Counted from the stretch's first letter, positions 19,559-28,399 are shown. The stretch is 64,000 nt of DNA from Cupriavidus agavae (GCF_004217045.1 NZ_SGXM01000007.1:147534-211533), one strand, 5' to 3'. A program made the numbers and translations. The notes: generated from the letters alone by a model not told the origin.

Positions 19559-20812
19559 ATGCAACTACTCGGCTTCTCGGCCAGCCAGGTTCATCCGCTG
19601 ACCACGCTGGACGCGGCGCGCGACTTCCTCGCGGGCAATGCCGCCGCCCGGTTCGTCTGGGCGGACTTCGCCACCGACGAGGTTACCGCCGCGCCGGCCG
19701 CCTGGCGCGACAGCCTGGTGGCACTGACGGGCGCGCCGATCCTCGACCTGCATCTCTCCGACGCCACCAACGCCGCGCATCCGTCGTTCTTCGACACGAC
19801 CAATGCCTACGACATGGTGATCTTCCGCAAGCTCACGTTTGAAACGAGCAAGCAGTTCGCGGAGGAAGAGGCGGAGCATGCCGGAGACGCGGCGGCGCAG
19901 GCTGCGCCACCCATGCCCGCCCCGGGCGCGCCGCCACTGGCGGCACCGGTACCCGGGCCGCGCAAGGCCTCGCGCAAGTACGCACCAGGTTTCCTGCCGG
20001 CGCTGGCGCGCATCGACACCCAGCCGGTGACGTTCTTCGTCTTCGACTCGGTACTGGTCACGGTGCGGCCGTCACCGTCGCGCACGGTCGACCAGGTCCG
20101 GCAGCGGCTGCTCGATACCTGCGGCGCGCCACGCGCGGCAGCACCGCGCGCCAATGGCTCGGTGGGCTCGCTGATGCACGGCGTGCGCCCGCCTACGCGG
20201 CCCGAGGACCTGATGCTGCGGTTGCTCAATGCGATGGTCGACCGCTACCTTGACCTGCGCGCCCCGCTCACGCGCCAGCTCGACCGCTGGCAGCGCGCGC
20301 TGCTCAGCACACGACGCAGCTTTTCGAGTTGGGAAGGGCTGCTCGACGCGCGCATCCAATTGCGCCGGCTCGAACATCTCAGTGAGGAGCAGCGCGACGC
20401 GCTGCAGGAATTCCGCGACAGCCTGCTCGACAACCGCTACAGCACCGAGGAAGGCGACAACCCGGCCGCCGCCAGCCGCGACGAAGTCCTGCTCGTGCGC
20501 CTGACCGACCTGATGGAGCACATCCTGCGGGTGCTGGCCCACGCCCGGCGGCTTGAGGATTCCATTGAATCGGCGGTGCAGATTCACTTTTCGGCGGTGG
20601 CGCACCGCACCAACCGCACCATGCGCGCGCTGACCGTCATCACGGCGCTGTTCATGCCGCTGACGCTGATCACCGGTGTGTTCGGGATGAACTTCACGCG
20701 CATGCCGTGGCTGCAGGAAACCAACGGCTTCTGGTGGACGATCGGCCTGATGGGCGGCGTGGTCGCCACCATCGGCGGGATCTGGGGGCTCGGCCGCTGG
20801 CTCGACCGCTAG
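19559..20812 (+). CDS. CorA-family divalent cation transporter
   Basis: Pentameric magnesium-type channel protein of the inner membrane. The 417-residue product has a long cytoplasmic domain with an Ala/Pro-rich insert (about 105-145). Two C-terminal transmembrane helices (about 355-375 and 390-410) follow, with the signature GMN at the end of the first (GVFGMNFTRMPW). The usual acidic loop after GMN is short. It starts 25 bp after hemB and is probably co-transcribed. The exact ion (magnesium, cobalt or zinc) cannot be told from sequence. Confidence 0.9.
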   Translation: MQLLGFSASQVHPLTTLDAARDFLAGNAAARFVWADFATDEVTAAPAAWRDSLVALTGAPILDLHLSDATNAAHPSFFDTTNAYDMVIFRKLTFETSKQFAEEEAEHAGDAAAQAAPPMPAPGAPPLAAPVPGPRKASRKYAPGFLPALARIDTQPVTFFVFDSVLVTVRPSPSRTVDQVRQRLLDTCGAPRAAAPRANGSVGSLMHGVRPPTRPEDLMLRLLNAMVDRYLDLRAPLTRQLDRWQRALLSTRRSFSSWEGLLDARIQLRRLEHLSEEQRDALQEFRDSLLDNRYSTEEGDNPAAASRDEVLLVRLTDLMEHILRVLAHARRLEDSIESAVQIHFSAVAHRTNRTMRALTVITALFMPLTLITGVFGMNFTRMPWLQETNGFWWTIGLMGGVVATIGGIWGLGRWLDR

Positions 20813-20831
20813 GCGAGCGGCCGGCGGGGCG

Positions 20832-22742
20832 TCAGGTCTGCGACGCCTTGCCGAGGGCCCGTTCGAGGCTGTCCAGGAATCGGTTGGCCGACTGGTAGCC
20901 GATCACGCGTACCGGGCGTTCCCGGCCATCGGCGCCAAACAGGATGATCCCCGGCGGGCCGAACAGGCCGAAACGCTTCAGCAGCGCCTTGTCGTCGGCA
21001 TTGTTTGCCGTGACATCGGCCTGCAGCAGCACCACATTGGCCAGTCGCGCGCGGACCTTCGGATCGGGAAACGTCAGCTTCTCCATTTCCTTGCAACTCA
21101 CGCACCAGTCCGCGTAGAAATCGAGCAGTACCGGCCGCCCAGCCGCCGCTGCCTGTGCCACGCGTGCATTGAGTTCGGCCACGCTGCGGACCCGTTCAAA
21201 GTGCACCTCGCCCCGCGCCGCCTGACCTCCGGTCACGCGGGACAAGCCGCCGAAGTGCGACAGCGGCTGCAGCGGATCGCGTCCACCCGAGGCCACGCCC
21301 ACGACCTGGATCGCGCCGGCCAGCGCCGCCACCAGGCCCAGGCCCTTGCCCAGCCGCAGCAGTCCGCGCGCATCGGGGCCAAGCGAGTCGAAGGCGCCCA
21401 GATAGACGGCCGCCACGATCAGCAACGCCGCCCACGCCAGCATCACGATCCACGACGGGAGCACCGGCGTCACCATCCAGATCGCCACGCCCAGCAGAAG
21501 AAATCCGAAGAAGCGCTTGGTGGCTTCCATCCACTTGCCGGCGCGCGGCAGCAGGTTGCCTGCGCCCACGCCCACCAGGATCAGCGGCACGCCCATGCCG
21601 AGCGCCATCGCCAGCAACGCCGCACCGCCGGTCACGGCATCGCCTGTCTGCGCGATATAGGCCAGCGCCCCCGCCAGCGGCGCCGTCACGCAGGGCCCGA
21701 CGATCAGCGCGGAGATCGCACCCATCGCCACGGCACCGGCCACCTGGCCGCCCGGGCGCCGGTTCGAACTGGCCGCAAGCCCCGACTGCCAGCGCTGCGG
21801 CAATTGCAGCTCGTACAGCCCGAACATCGACAGCGACAGCGCCACCATCAGCAGCGCAAAGGCGCCGAGCACCCACGGGGTCTGGAGCGCAGCCGACAAC
21901 CCTTCCCCAGCCAGCCCCGCCGCGACGCCAACGGCCGTATAGACCACGGCCATGCCAAGCACGTAGGCCAGGGACACCACGAACGCCCGGCCGCGCGTGA
22001 CGTGCTCACCCACCACGATCGACGACAGGATCGGCACCATCGGCAAGACGCACGGCGTGAACGTCAGCAGCAATCCCAACCCGAAAAACAAGCCGGCGAT
22101 CAGCGCAAGGTTACGCGTGGCGAGCGCCCCGGCGATCCGGTCGCCATCGTCGGCGGGCAGGCTGCGCGTGGCCGCCGGAGCCGCGTCCGCCTGGGCCGGC
22201 GGGGCCAGCGCGGCCACAGCGGCCTGCGGCGTGTCCGGCGTACCCGGCGTGGATTGCCGGGCGGCCCCACGCTCGCCGAACAGCTTGCCAAGCACCGATC
22301 CACCCACCTTGTACACGCTCTCCATCGGCGGATAGCACAGGCCCTTGTCCGCACAGCCCTGCGACGTCACCACGAGGCTCCACGCCCCATCCGCCGGCGC
22401 CTGCTCCACCGGCACGCGGATCACCACCGCGCCGCGGTAGGTCTCCATGTCCTTGCCGAACGTCTCGTCGAAATGCACCTTCCCCGGTGGCAGGGCGGCG
22501 GCACCCAGCTTCACATCCTGCGGCTGGGCCGCGAACGCGAAGCGTTCCCGGTACAGGTAGTAGCCGTTCGCCACATCGAAGCGGACTTCGATCGTCTTCG
22601 GGTCTATCTGGGTGGCCGAGAAGCGGAATGCCTTCTCGGGCGGCAGGAAGTCATCCTCGCTAGCGGCGCAAGCACTGCCGCATGCCAGGACGGTCAGCAG
22701 CGCGACCACGGCCAGCAGCATCCATGCGGCGATATGACGCAT
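20832..22742 (-). CDS. dsbD: Thiol:disulfide interchange protein DsbD
   Basis: Inner-membrane reductant shuttle that moves electrons from cytoplasmic thioredoxin to periplasmic thiol proteins. It shows three modules. First is a signal peptide and N-terminal domain with the CADKGLC cysteine pair. Next is an eight-helix membrane domain with TPCVLPMVPI and GPCVTAPLAG cysteines. Last is a C-terminal thioredoxin domain with YADWCVSCKEME. I place the start at MRHIAAWMLLAVVALLT (636 residues) because a clean Sec signal begins there. An ATG at 22823, just after the cutA stop, would add 27 residues and is possible. It lies next to cutA, as often. Confidence 0.93.
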   Translation of the reverse strand: MRHIAAWMLLAVVALLTVLACGSACAASEDDFLPPEKAFRFSATQIDPKTIEVRFDVANGYYLYRERFAFAAQPQDVKLGAAALPPGKVHFDETFGKDMETYRGAVVIRVPVEQAPADGAWSLVVTSQGCADKGLCYPPMESVYKVGGSVLGKLFGERGAARQSTPGTPDTPQAAVAALAPPAQADAAPAATRSLPADDGDRIAGALATRNLALIAGLFFGLGLLLTFTPCVLPMVPILSSIVVGEHVTRGRAFVVSLAYVLGMAVVYTAVGVAAGLAGEGLSAALQTPWVLGAFALLMVALSLSMFGLYELQLPQRWQSGLAASSNRRPGGQVAGAVAMGAISALIVGPCVTAPLAGALAYIAQTGDAVTGGAALLAMALGMGVPLILVGVGAGNLLPRAGKWMEATKRFFGFLLLGVAIWMVTPVLPSWIVMLAWAALLIVAAVYLGAFDSLGPDARGLLRLGKGLGLVAALAGAIQVVGVASGGRDPLQPLSHFGGLSRVTGGQAARGEVHFERVRSVAELNARVAQAAAAGRPVLLDFYADWCVSCKEMEKLTFPDPKVRARLANVVLLQADVTANNADDKALLKRFGLFGPPGIILFGADGRERPVRVIGYQSANRFLDSLERALGKASQT

Positions 22743-22826
22743 GCCGTGCCGTCCGAAAAACGCCCCGGCCAGCCCATCCGGCCTTGCGTTCGCCACCCCG
22801 ATGCAGTTACCCGACATTCCCATCTT

Positions 22827-23237
22827 TCATTCCGGTCGATCTTCCACGGGCGTCGCCTTCGCGCCCGTTGTTTCCGTGCGAACCCAGTCCAGGTAGGCCG
22901 GCAGCCCGGCCACCAGCGGCCATGCCACCACCTCCGGCACATCGTATGGATGCGTGGCCCGGATGACGGCTTCCAGCGCCCCATATTGGCCCGCAGTGGT
23001 CTTTATCAGCAGCGGATACTCCATCGCCTGCTCCGGCTTCCCCTGCCACCAATACTCCGACTGGCAAGGCGCGAGCCGGTTCACGCACGCCGCAACGCGC
23101 GCCTCCAGCACGGCACGGGCGACTCGCGCCGCCGAGGCCTCGTCGGGCAAATTCGTCATCGCCATCCAGACCGATTCTGACCGGTCTGCCTGCAAGGCAC
23201 CATGAGCGGATTCTGATTCTTCCATGACTGATGACAT
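22827..23237 (-). CDS. cutA: Divalent-cation tolerance protein CutA
   Basis: Small trimeric cytoplasmic protein linked to copper tolerance in E. coli, with the direct function unclear. The 136-residue product has the family motifs AACVNRLAPCQSEYWWQGK and ATHPYDVPEVVAWPL. The N-terminus is longer than usual; an in-frame ATG at 23225 gives 132 residues and may be the true start. It ends 4 bp before the furthest possible dsbD start, so the pair is likely an operon. Confidence 0.92.
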   Translation of the reverse strand: MSSVMEESESAHGALQADRSESVWMAMTNLPDEASAARVARAVLEARVAACVNRLAPCQSEYWWQGKPEQAMEYPLLIKTTAGQYGALEAVIRATHPYDVPEVVAWPLVAGLPAYLDWVRTETTGAKATPVEDRPE

Positions 23238-23276
23238 CCAAGCCGGGGCCCGTCAAAGCACGGGGAGCCGTAGAAA

Positions 23277-23304
23277 ACAAAAGAGCCAGGCATCTGCCTG
23301 GCTC
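23277..23304 (-). terminator. Intrinsic terminator after rplQ
   Basis: Perfect 10-bp stem GAGCCAGGCA-ga-TGCCTGGCTC on the minus strand, followed by TTTTGTTTTC. It ends the rpsD-rpoA-rplQ unit. Confidence 0.92.
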
Positions 23305-23358
23305 GATTGTAGTGCGGTGTCCGGATGCCCGTCAGCGTCGACAGGCATCGGCCATCAC

Positions 23359-23754
23359 TTATTCCGCGGCTTCTTCAGCCGGGGCTTCGGTGATTTCCGG
23401 ACGATCCACCAGCTCGACCAGCGCCATCGGCGCGTTGTCGCCCTGACGGAAGCCGAACTTCAGGATACGCGTGTAGCCGCCCGGACGAGCGTTGTAACGC
23501 GGGCCCAGTTCGTTGAACAGCTTGGTGACCATGTCGCGGTCGCGCAGACGGGCGAATGCCAGACGACGGTTGGCAACGGTGTCCTTCTTGGCCAGCGTGA
23601 TGAGCGGCTCGACAACCTTGCGCAGTTCCTTGGCCTTGGGCAGGGTGGTCTTGATCAGCTCGTGCTGGAACAGCGAGTTGGACATGTTGCGCAGCATCGC
23701 GAGACGGTGCGACGAGGTGCGGTTCAGTTTCCGCAAACCATGACGGTGACGCAT
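23359..23754 (-). CDS. rplQ: 50S ribosomal protein L17
   Basis: Large-subunit protein near the exit tunnel. The 131-residue product starts with the invariant MRHRHGLRKLNRTSSHR and has the core FNELGPRYNARPGGYTRIL. It ends in an Ala/Glu tail. It is the last gene of the alpha-operon part of the ribosomal cluster, 159 bp after rpoA, and is followed by a strong terminator. Confidence 0.98.
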   Translation of the reverse strand: MRHRHGLRKLNRTSSHRLAMLRNMSNSLFQHELIKTTLPKAKELRKVVEPLITLAKKDTVANRRLAFARLRDRDMVTKLFNELGPRYNARPGGYTRILKFGFRQGDNAPMALVELVDRPEITEAPAEEAAE

Positions 23755-23913
23755 GATGATTCCTTTCGATTACAGTGTTTGACCAGCTCTTCTATCGCCG
23801 CTGCATACCCCTGGCAGCCACGGCGCGGGCCGGTAGTGCTTCGATGTCCCGGGCGGCATCGCCCGGAACGCGCTGACATGCGGAGCCGCCTCGCAGCCGC
23901 TCCGCACCGTCAA
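23755..23913 (-). other. Structured rpoA-rplQ spacer
   Basis: Minus-strand RNA can form two GC hairpins: CCGGGCG-atgc-CGCCCGG near 23853-23871, and GCGGAGCGGCTG...GGCGGCTCCGC near 23881-23906. Neither has a U-tract, so they look like mRNA stability or processing elements rather than terminators. Confidence 0.5.
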
Positions 23914-24894
23914 TTACTTCTCCAGGCCTGCGGGCGGCCAGTTCTCGAGCTTCATGCCGAGGGTCAGGCCACGCGATGCCAGGACTTCCTTGATCTCGTT
24001 GAGCGACTTGCGACCCAGGTTCGGGGTCTTGAGCAGTTCGTTCTCGGTACGCTGGATCAGGTCGCCGATGTAGTAGATGTTTTCGGCCTTCAGGCAGTTG
24101 GCCGAACGCACCGTCAGCTCGAGGTCGTCCACCGGGCGCAGCAGGATCGGATCGATCTGCGGTGCGCGGCTCGACGCGGCCTCGGCAGCCGATTCCGTGC
24201 CTTCCAGCGCGGCGAACACCGACAGCTGGTCAACCAGGATACGGGCCGACTGGCGAATCGCTTCCTCGGGCGAGATCACGCCGTCGGTTTCGATGTTCAT
24301 CACGAGCTTGTCCAGGTCGGTACGCTGCTCGACACGAGCCGATTCCACGGCGTACGACACGCGGCGCACCGGCGAGAACGAGGCGTCCAGCACGATGCGG
24401 CCGATGACCTTGCCGCTCTCGTCGCCAAACTTGCGCACGTTGCCCGGCACGTAGCCACGGCCTTGCTCGACCTTGATCTGCATGTCCAGCTTGCCGCCGG
24501 CCGACAGGTGAGCGATCACGTGGCCCGGGTTGATGATCTCGACGTCGTGCGGCAGCTCGATATCGGCCGCCGTGACCACGCCTTCGCCATCCTTGCGCAG
24601 CGACACCGTGACTTCGTCGCGGTTGTGCAGCTTGAACACCACGCCCTTCAGGTTGAGCAGCAGGTTGACGACGTCTTCCTGCACGCCGTCGATGGTGGAA
24701 TACTCGTGGACCACCCCAGCGATCGTGACCTCAGTCGGGGCATAGCCGACCATCGACGACAGCAGGACGCGACGCAGGGCGTTACCGAGCGTATGCCCAT
24801 AACCGCGCTCGAATGGCTCCATCACGACTTTGGCGTGGTGGTCGCCCAGCGGTTCGACGGCGATGATTTTAGGTTTGAGGAGTGCTGTTTGCAT
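23914..24894 (-). CDS. rpoA: RNA polymerase alpha subunit
   Basis: Assembly platform of RNA polymerase and contact point for activators and UP elements. 326 residues: N-terminal dimerisation domain (about 1-235, with FERGYGHTLGNALRRVLLSS), linker, and C-terminal domain (about 250-315, with RSANCLKAENIYYIGDLIQ and NLGRKSLNEIKEVL). It lies between rpsD and rplQ as in most bacteria. The 175-bp spacer upstream holds two hairpins. Confidence 0.98.
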   Translation of the reverse strand: MQTALLKPKIIAVEPLGDHHAKVVMEPFERGYGHTLGNALRRVLLSSMVGYAPTEVTIAGVVHEYSTIDGVQEDVVNLLLNLKGVVFKLHNRDEVTVSLRKDGEGVVTAADIELPHDVEIINPGHVIAHLSAGGKLDMQIKVEQGRGYVPGNVRKFGDESGKVIGRIVLDASFSPVRRVSYAVESARVEQRTDLDKLVMNIETDGVISPEEAIRQSARILVDQLSVFAALEGTESAAEAASSRAPQIDPILLRPVDDLELTVRSANCLKAENIYYIGDLIQRTENELLKTPNLGRKSLNEIKEVLASRGLTLGMKLENWPPAGLEK

Positions 24895-24954
24895 TAGGTT
24901 GTCCTTTTCAATACCCTCGGCTCGTTACACCGATAAGGCTGACGTTTGGAACCT

Positions 24955-24977
24955 GAGAAAACCCATCGCATGATGGG
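24955..24977 (-). terminator. Attenuator-like hairpin between rpsD and rpoA
   Basis: Minus-strand CCCATC-atgc-GATGGG followed by TTTTCTC. The stem is short, so partial read-through into rpoA is expected. Confidence 0.6.
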
Positions 24978-24982
24978 CAATA

Positions 24983-25012
24983 AGCCCGACGCGCCACACG
25001 GCACGTCGGGCT
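24983..25012 (-). repeat. Inverted repeat upstream of rpoA
   Basis: Perfect 9-bp arms AGCCCGACG / CGTCGGGCT with a 12-base loop, immediately before the attenuator-like hairpin. It could act as a processing or regulatory stem in the rpsD-rpoA mRNA. Confidence 0.55.
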
Positions 25013-25069
25013 GGAAGCGAAGCCTTGTACGAAAGGCAAGCGCTGAACCGTCCGAATCCCGGTCCGCGA

Positions 25070-25693
25070 TTAACGCGAATACAGTTCGACGATCAGGCTT
25101 TCGTTGATATCGCCCGAGATATCGGCGCGATCCGGAGCTTGCTTGAACGTGCCTTCGAACTTCTTGGCATCCACGTTCAGCCAGGTCGGGAAGCCCGACT
25201 GTTCGGCCAGCGAGAGGGCCTCGGCGATACGGACCTGCTTCTTCGATTGCTCGCGGATCGACACGATGTCGCCCGACTTGATCTGTGCCGACGGCACGTT
25301 CAGCGTCTGGCCGTTCACCAGGATCGCCTTGTGCGACACCAGCTGGCGCGCTTCGGCGCGCGTCGAGCCGAAGCCCATGCGGTAGACGACGTTGTCCAGG
25401 CGCGATTCCAGCAGTTGCAGCAGGTTTTCACCCGTGTTGCCCTTGCGGCGGTCGGCCTCGGCGAAGTAGCGGCGGAATTGACGCTCCAGCACGCCGTACA
25501 TGCGCTTGACCTTCTGCTTTTCGCGCAGCTGGTTGCCGTAGTCCGACGTACGGGCGCCCGACGTGCGGCCATGCTGGCCCGGCTTGCTGTCCAGCTTGCA
25601 CTTGTCGGCCAGCGAGCGGCGTGCGCTCTTCAGGAACAGATCTGTGCCTTCGCGGCGGGAAAGTTTGGCCTTCGGGCCGGTATAACGTGCCAC
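25070..25693 (-). CDS. rpsD: 30S ribosomal protein S4
   Basis: Primary 16S rRNA-binding protein; in E. coli it is also the autoregulator of its operon. 207 residues starting MARYTGPKAKLSRREGTDLF, with the S4 RNA-binding domain LDNVVYRMGFGSTRAEARQL (about 95-160). Separated from rpsK by a terminator and a 281-bp leader, so it heads its own rpsD-rpoA-rplQ unit here. Confidence 0.98.
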   Translation of the reverse strand: MARYTGPKAKLSRREGTDLFLKSARRSLADKCKLDSKPGQHGRTSGARTSDYGNQLREKQKVKRMYGVLERQFRRYFAEADRRKGNTGENLLQLLESRLDNVVYRMGFGSTRAEARQLVSHKAILVNGQTLNVPSAQIKSGDIVSIREQSKKQVRIAEALSLAEQSGFPTWLNVDAKKFEGTFKQAPDRADISGDINESLIVELYSR

Positions 25694-25739
25694 TTTATCT
25701 TCCTTTGATCGATCGCGACGCCATCAGGACGCGCCGCGA

Positions 25740-25763
25740 GTCCGTCACCTGTGTGTGACGGAC
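25740..25763 (-). promoter_or_regulatory. Hairpin in the rpsD leader
   Basis: Perfect 9-bp arms GTCCGTCAC / GTGACGGAC with a 6-base loop, 47 bp upstream of the rpsD ATG. Position suggests a translational operator, possibly for S4 itself; that role is inferred, not shown. Confidence 0.5.
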
Positions 25764-25864
25764 GGTGGGCTTATGGTTCTTCATCCGCCGGCTGGGCCGC
25801 ACGGAGGCAACGCAAAAGCATGACGATATCGCCCTCGCGGAGGCCAGGCCTCCATTGCGCGGAC

Positions 25865-25902
25865 GCAAAACGAAAACCTGCCGCAAGCAGCTTGCAGCAG
25901 GT
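25865..25902 (-). terminator. Intrinsic terminator after rpsK
   Basis: Minus-strand stem ACCTGC-t-GCAAG-ctg-CTTGC-g-GCAGGT followed by TTTCGTTTTGC. It separates rpsK from rpsD-rpoA-rplQ. Confidence 0.8.
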
Positions 25903-25974
25903 CAACGCGGGATACTACCACAGTCCCGGGAGTCAGGGAATTACCCCTGACGGCTTCCCGGGCAAGCCTGGCGC

Positions 25975-26376
25975 TTAGATACGGCGGCGCTTCGGCGGAC
26001 GGCAGCCGTTGTGCGGAACCGGCGTGACGTCTTCGATGATGGCGATCTTGATGCCCAGCGCGTTCAGCGCGCGGACAGCCGACTCGCGGCCCGGACCCGG
26101 ACCCTTGATGCGCACTTCCAGGTTCTTGATACCCTGGTCTTGCGCCACGCGACCGGCGTTTTCTGCTGCGACCTGGGCTGCGAACGGGGTCGACTTGCGC
26201 GAACCCTTGAAGCCCTGGCCACCGGCAGTTGCCCACGACAGAGCGTTGCCCTGGCGATCGGTGATCGTGATGATGGTGTTGTTGAACGAAGCGTGGACGT
26301 GCGCAATGCCGTCGGCAACGTTCTTCTTGACCTTCTTACGCGCGCGCTGGGCGGCGTTATTCGGACCTTTTGCCAT
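25975..26376 (-). CDS. rpsK: 30S ribosomal protein S11
   Basis: Platform protein of the small subunit that contacts mRNA upstream of the P site. The 133-residue product starts MAKGPNNAAQRARKKVKKNV and carries the core HVHASFNNTIITITDRQGN and ending PHNGCRPPKRRRI. It lies 24 bp after rpsM and is followed by a terminator. Confidence 0.98.
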   Translation of the reverse strand: MAKGPNNAAQRARKKVKKNVADGIAHVHASFNNTIITITDRQGNALSWATAGGQGFKGSRKSTPFAAQVAAENAGRVAQDQGIKNLEVRIKGPGPGRESAVRALNALGIKIAIIEDVTPVPHNGCRPPKRRRI

Positions 26377-26400
26377 TCGATTCTTCCTATGCCTTCGGCT

Positions 26401-26766
26401 TTACTTCTTCAGTGCCACGCCGGCCTTGCGCGGACCCTTGCGAGTACGAGCATTGGTGCGGGTACGCTGACCGCGCATCGGCAGACCCTTGCGGTGACGC
26501 ATGCCACGATAGCAACCAAGGTCCATCAGACGCTTGATGTTCATCGTGGTTTCACGACGCAGGTCACCCTCGACCGTGACCTTGCCCACTTCGTCGCGAA
26601 GCTTTTCCAGGTCGGCGTCGGTCAGATCCTTGACCTTCTTGTCAAACGGTACACCGGTAGCCTCGCAAATCTTGCGGGCGCGCGAGCGGCCGACACCGTA
26701 AATGGCCGTCAGGCCGATTTCGGTATGCTTGTGGTTCGGGATGTTAACCCCTGCGATACGTGCCAT
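26401..26766 (-). CDS. rpsM: 30S ribosomal protein S13
   Basis: Head protein that bridges the two subunits and contacts P-site tRNA. 121 residues, MARIAGVNIPNHKHTEIGLT at the start, C-terminal basic tail RGQRTRTNARTRKGPRKAG. It lies 19 bp after rpmJ. Confidence 0.98.
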   Translation of the reverse strand: MARIAGVNIPNHKHTEIGLTAIYGVGRSRARKICEATGVPFDKKVKDLTDADLEKLRDEVGKVTVEGDLRRETTMNIKRLMDLGCYRGMRHRKGLPMRGQRTRTNARTRKGPRKAGVALKK

Positions 26767-26785
26767 TCGTCAATCCTCTTTCCGA

Positions 26786-26902
26786 TTAGCCTTGGCGTTG
26801 CTTGTGGCGGGGATCCGACGAGCAGATCACGCGCACGACACCGTTGCGCTTGATGATTTTGCAGTTGCGGCAAATGCGCTTCACAGAAGCCAGCACTTTC
26901 AT
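26786..26902 (-). CDS. rpmJ: 50S ribosomal protein L36 (zinc-binding form)
   Basis: Smallest large-subunit protein. 38 residues, [20 protein letters not shown] then [14 protein letters not shown]. The cysteines CxxC, the later Cys and the His form the zinc-ribbon set, so it is the zinc-dependent paralogue. A strong purine-rich site (GAAGGAAGAGG) precedes the ATG. The infA remnant lies directly upstream. Confidence 0.97.
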
Positions 26903-26934
26903 GATTTTTCCTCTTCCTTCAATTCCTGTTCGCT

Positions 26935-27031
26935 TCACTTCGTCCGTGGACGGCAGGTGCGCGTGACAGATCATATGGAGTCAGCCTAACCGCCACCACG
27001 CCGAAAACGCAGTGACGTCGTCTTTTGCCAT
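26935..27031 (-). pseudogene. infA: Decayed infA (translation initiation factor IF-1) remnant
   Basis: Between secY and rpmJ, where infA normally sits, the minus strand begins ATGGCAAAAGACGACGTC (MAKDDV, the exact IF-1 start) and then meets a stop at 26981. Overlapping that stop in another frame it reads LTPYDLSRA, the IF-1 C-terminus. After one more single-base shift it reads CGG ACG AAG TGA (RTK stop), the IF-1 end. An intact gene needs about 219 bp; only 97 bp remain, so about 120 bp are missing from the middle. It cannot encode IF-1, so an intact copy must exist elsewhere in the genome. Confidence 0.85.
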
Positions 27032-27055
27032 ACCTGGTGCCCAACTCCGGCTTGT

Positions 27056-28399
27056 TCAGCGCAGGGTCAGGTTACCCTTGAAATTCGCCTTCTTCAGCAG
27101 CGACTCGTATTGCTGCGACATGACATAGGACTGAACCTGGGTCATGAAGTCCATCGTCACGACAACGATGATCAGCAGCGAGGTTCCGCCGAAATAGAAC
27201 GGAACGTTCCAGCGCAGCACCAGGAATTCCGGCAACAGGCAGACCAGTGTGATGTAAATCGCACCAGCCAGCGTCAGGCGCACCAGGATCTTGTCGATAT
27301 AGCGCGTCGTTTGCTCGCCCGGACGGATGCCCGGAATGAAGGCTCCACTCTTCTTCAGGTTATCTGCCACTTCCCGGCTGTTATAGACCAGGGCCGTATA
27401 GAAGAAGCAGAAGAATACAATCGCAGCCGCGTACAGCAGGATGTAGACCGGCTGGCCGGGCGACAGCGTTGCAGCGAGGTCCTTGATGACCCGCCCAACC
27501 GAACCTGTCGAATCCGACGTGAACCAGCCCGCAATCGTCGCCGGGAACAGGATGATCGACGATGCGAAGATCGGCGGAATCACCCCTGCCATGTTCAGCT
27601 TCAGCGGCAGGTGCGACGACTGACCGCCGTACACCTTGTTGCCGACCTGACGCTTGGCATAGTTCACCAGGATCTTGCGCTGGCCCCGCTCGACGAACAC
27701 CACGGCGAAGGTCACCCCGATCACGATCGCGACGATGAAGATTGCCGCGATGATGCTCATGGAACCCGTGCGGACCAGTTCGAACAGTCCGCCGATCGCG
27801 TTGGGCAGACCCGCCGCGATACCACCGAAGATGATGATCGAGATGCCGTTACCCAGACCCCGCTCGGTGATCTGCTCACCCAGCCACATCAGGAACATCG
27901 TGCCGGTCACCAGCGTGATCACCGCCGTCGCCCGGAACATCAGGCCCGGATCGATGACCAGACCCGGCTGAGACTCCAGCGCCACCGCAATCGACAACGC
28001 CTGGAACGTGGCCAGAACCACGGTTCCGTAGCGCGTGTACTGCGTGATCTTGCGTTGCCCTGCCTGCCCTTCCTTCTTCAGCGCCTCCAGCTGCGGCAGC
28101 ACGATCGTCAGCAACTGCATGATGATCGACGCCGAGATGTACGGCATGATGCCGAGCGCGAAGACGGTAAAGCGCGACAGCGCACCGCCCGAGAACAGGT
28201 TGAACATCCCGAGGATGCCACCCGACTGACTCTGGAAAAGCTTCGCAAGCTGGTCCGGATCGATCCCCGGCACCGGAATATGCGCACCGATGCGGTAGAC
28301 GATCAGAGCCAGCACCAGGAACATCAGCCGGCGCTTGAGATCGCCGTACTTCGCCGTATTCCTGGTCTGCGCGCTTGCATTGGGTTTCGCCGTGGCCAA
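27056..28399 (-). CDS. secY: Preprotein translocase channel subunit SecY
   Basis: Ten-helix channel of the Sec translocon. The 447-residue product has an Ala/Asn-rich N-terminus, ten transmembrane segments, and conserved pieces IPVPGIDPDQLAKLF, GIMPYISASIIMQLL, LGNGISIIIFGGIAAGLPNA and FIPGIRPGEQTTRYID. It sits at the end of the spc-type segment, 49 bp after rplO. It would pair with SecE encoded at 61531 in this window. Confidence 0.98.
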   Translation of the reverse strand: MATAKPNASAQTRNTAKYGDLKRRLMFLVLALIVYRIGAHIPVPGIDPDQLAKLFQSQSGGILGMFNLFSGGALSRFTVFALGIMPYISASIIMQLLTIVLPQLEALKKEGQAGQRKITQYTRYGTVVLATFQALSIAVALESQPGLVIDPGLMFRATAVITLVTGTMFLMWLGEQITERGLGNGISIIIFGGIAAGLPNAIGGLFELVRTGSMSIIAAIFIVAIVIGVTFAVVFVERGQRKILVNYAKRQVGNKVYGGQSSHLPLKLNMAGVIPPIFASSIILFPATIAGWFTSDSTGSVGRVIKDLAATLSPGQPVYILLYAAAIVFFCFFYTALVYNSREVADNLKKSGAFIPGIRPGEQTTRYIDKILVRLTLAGAIYITLVCLLPEFLVLRWNVPFYFGGTSLLIIVVVTMDFMTQVQSYVMSQQYESLLKKANFKGNLTLR

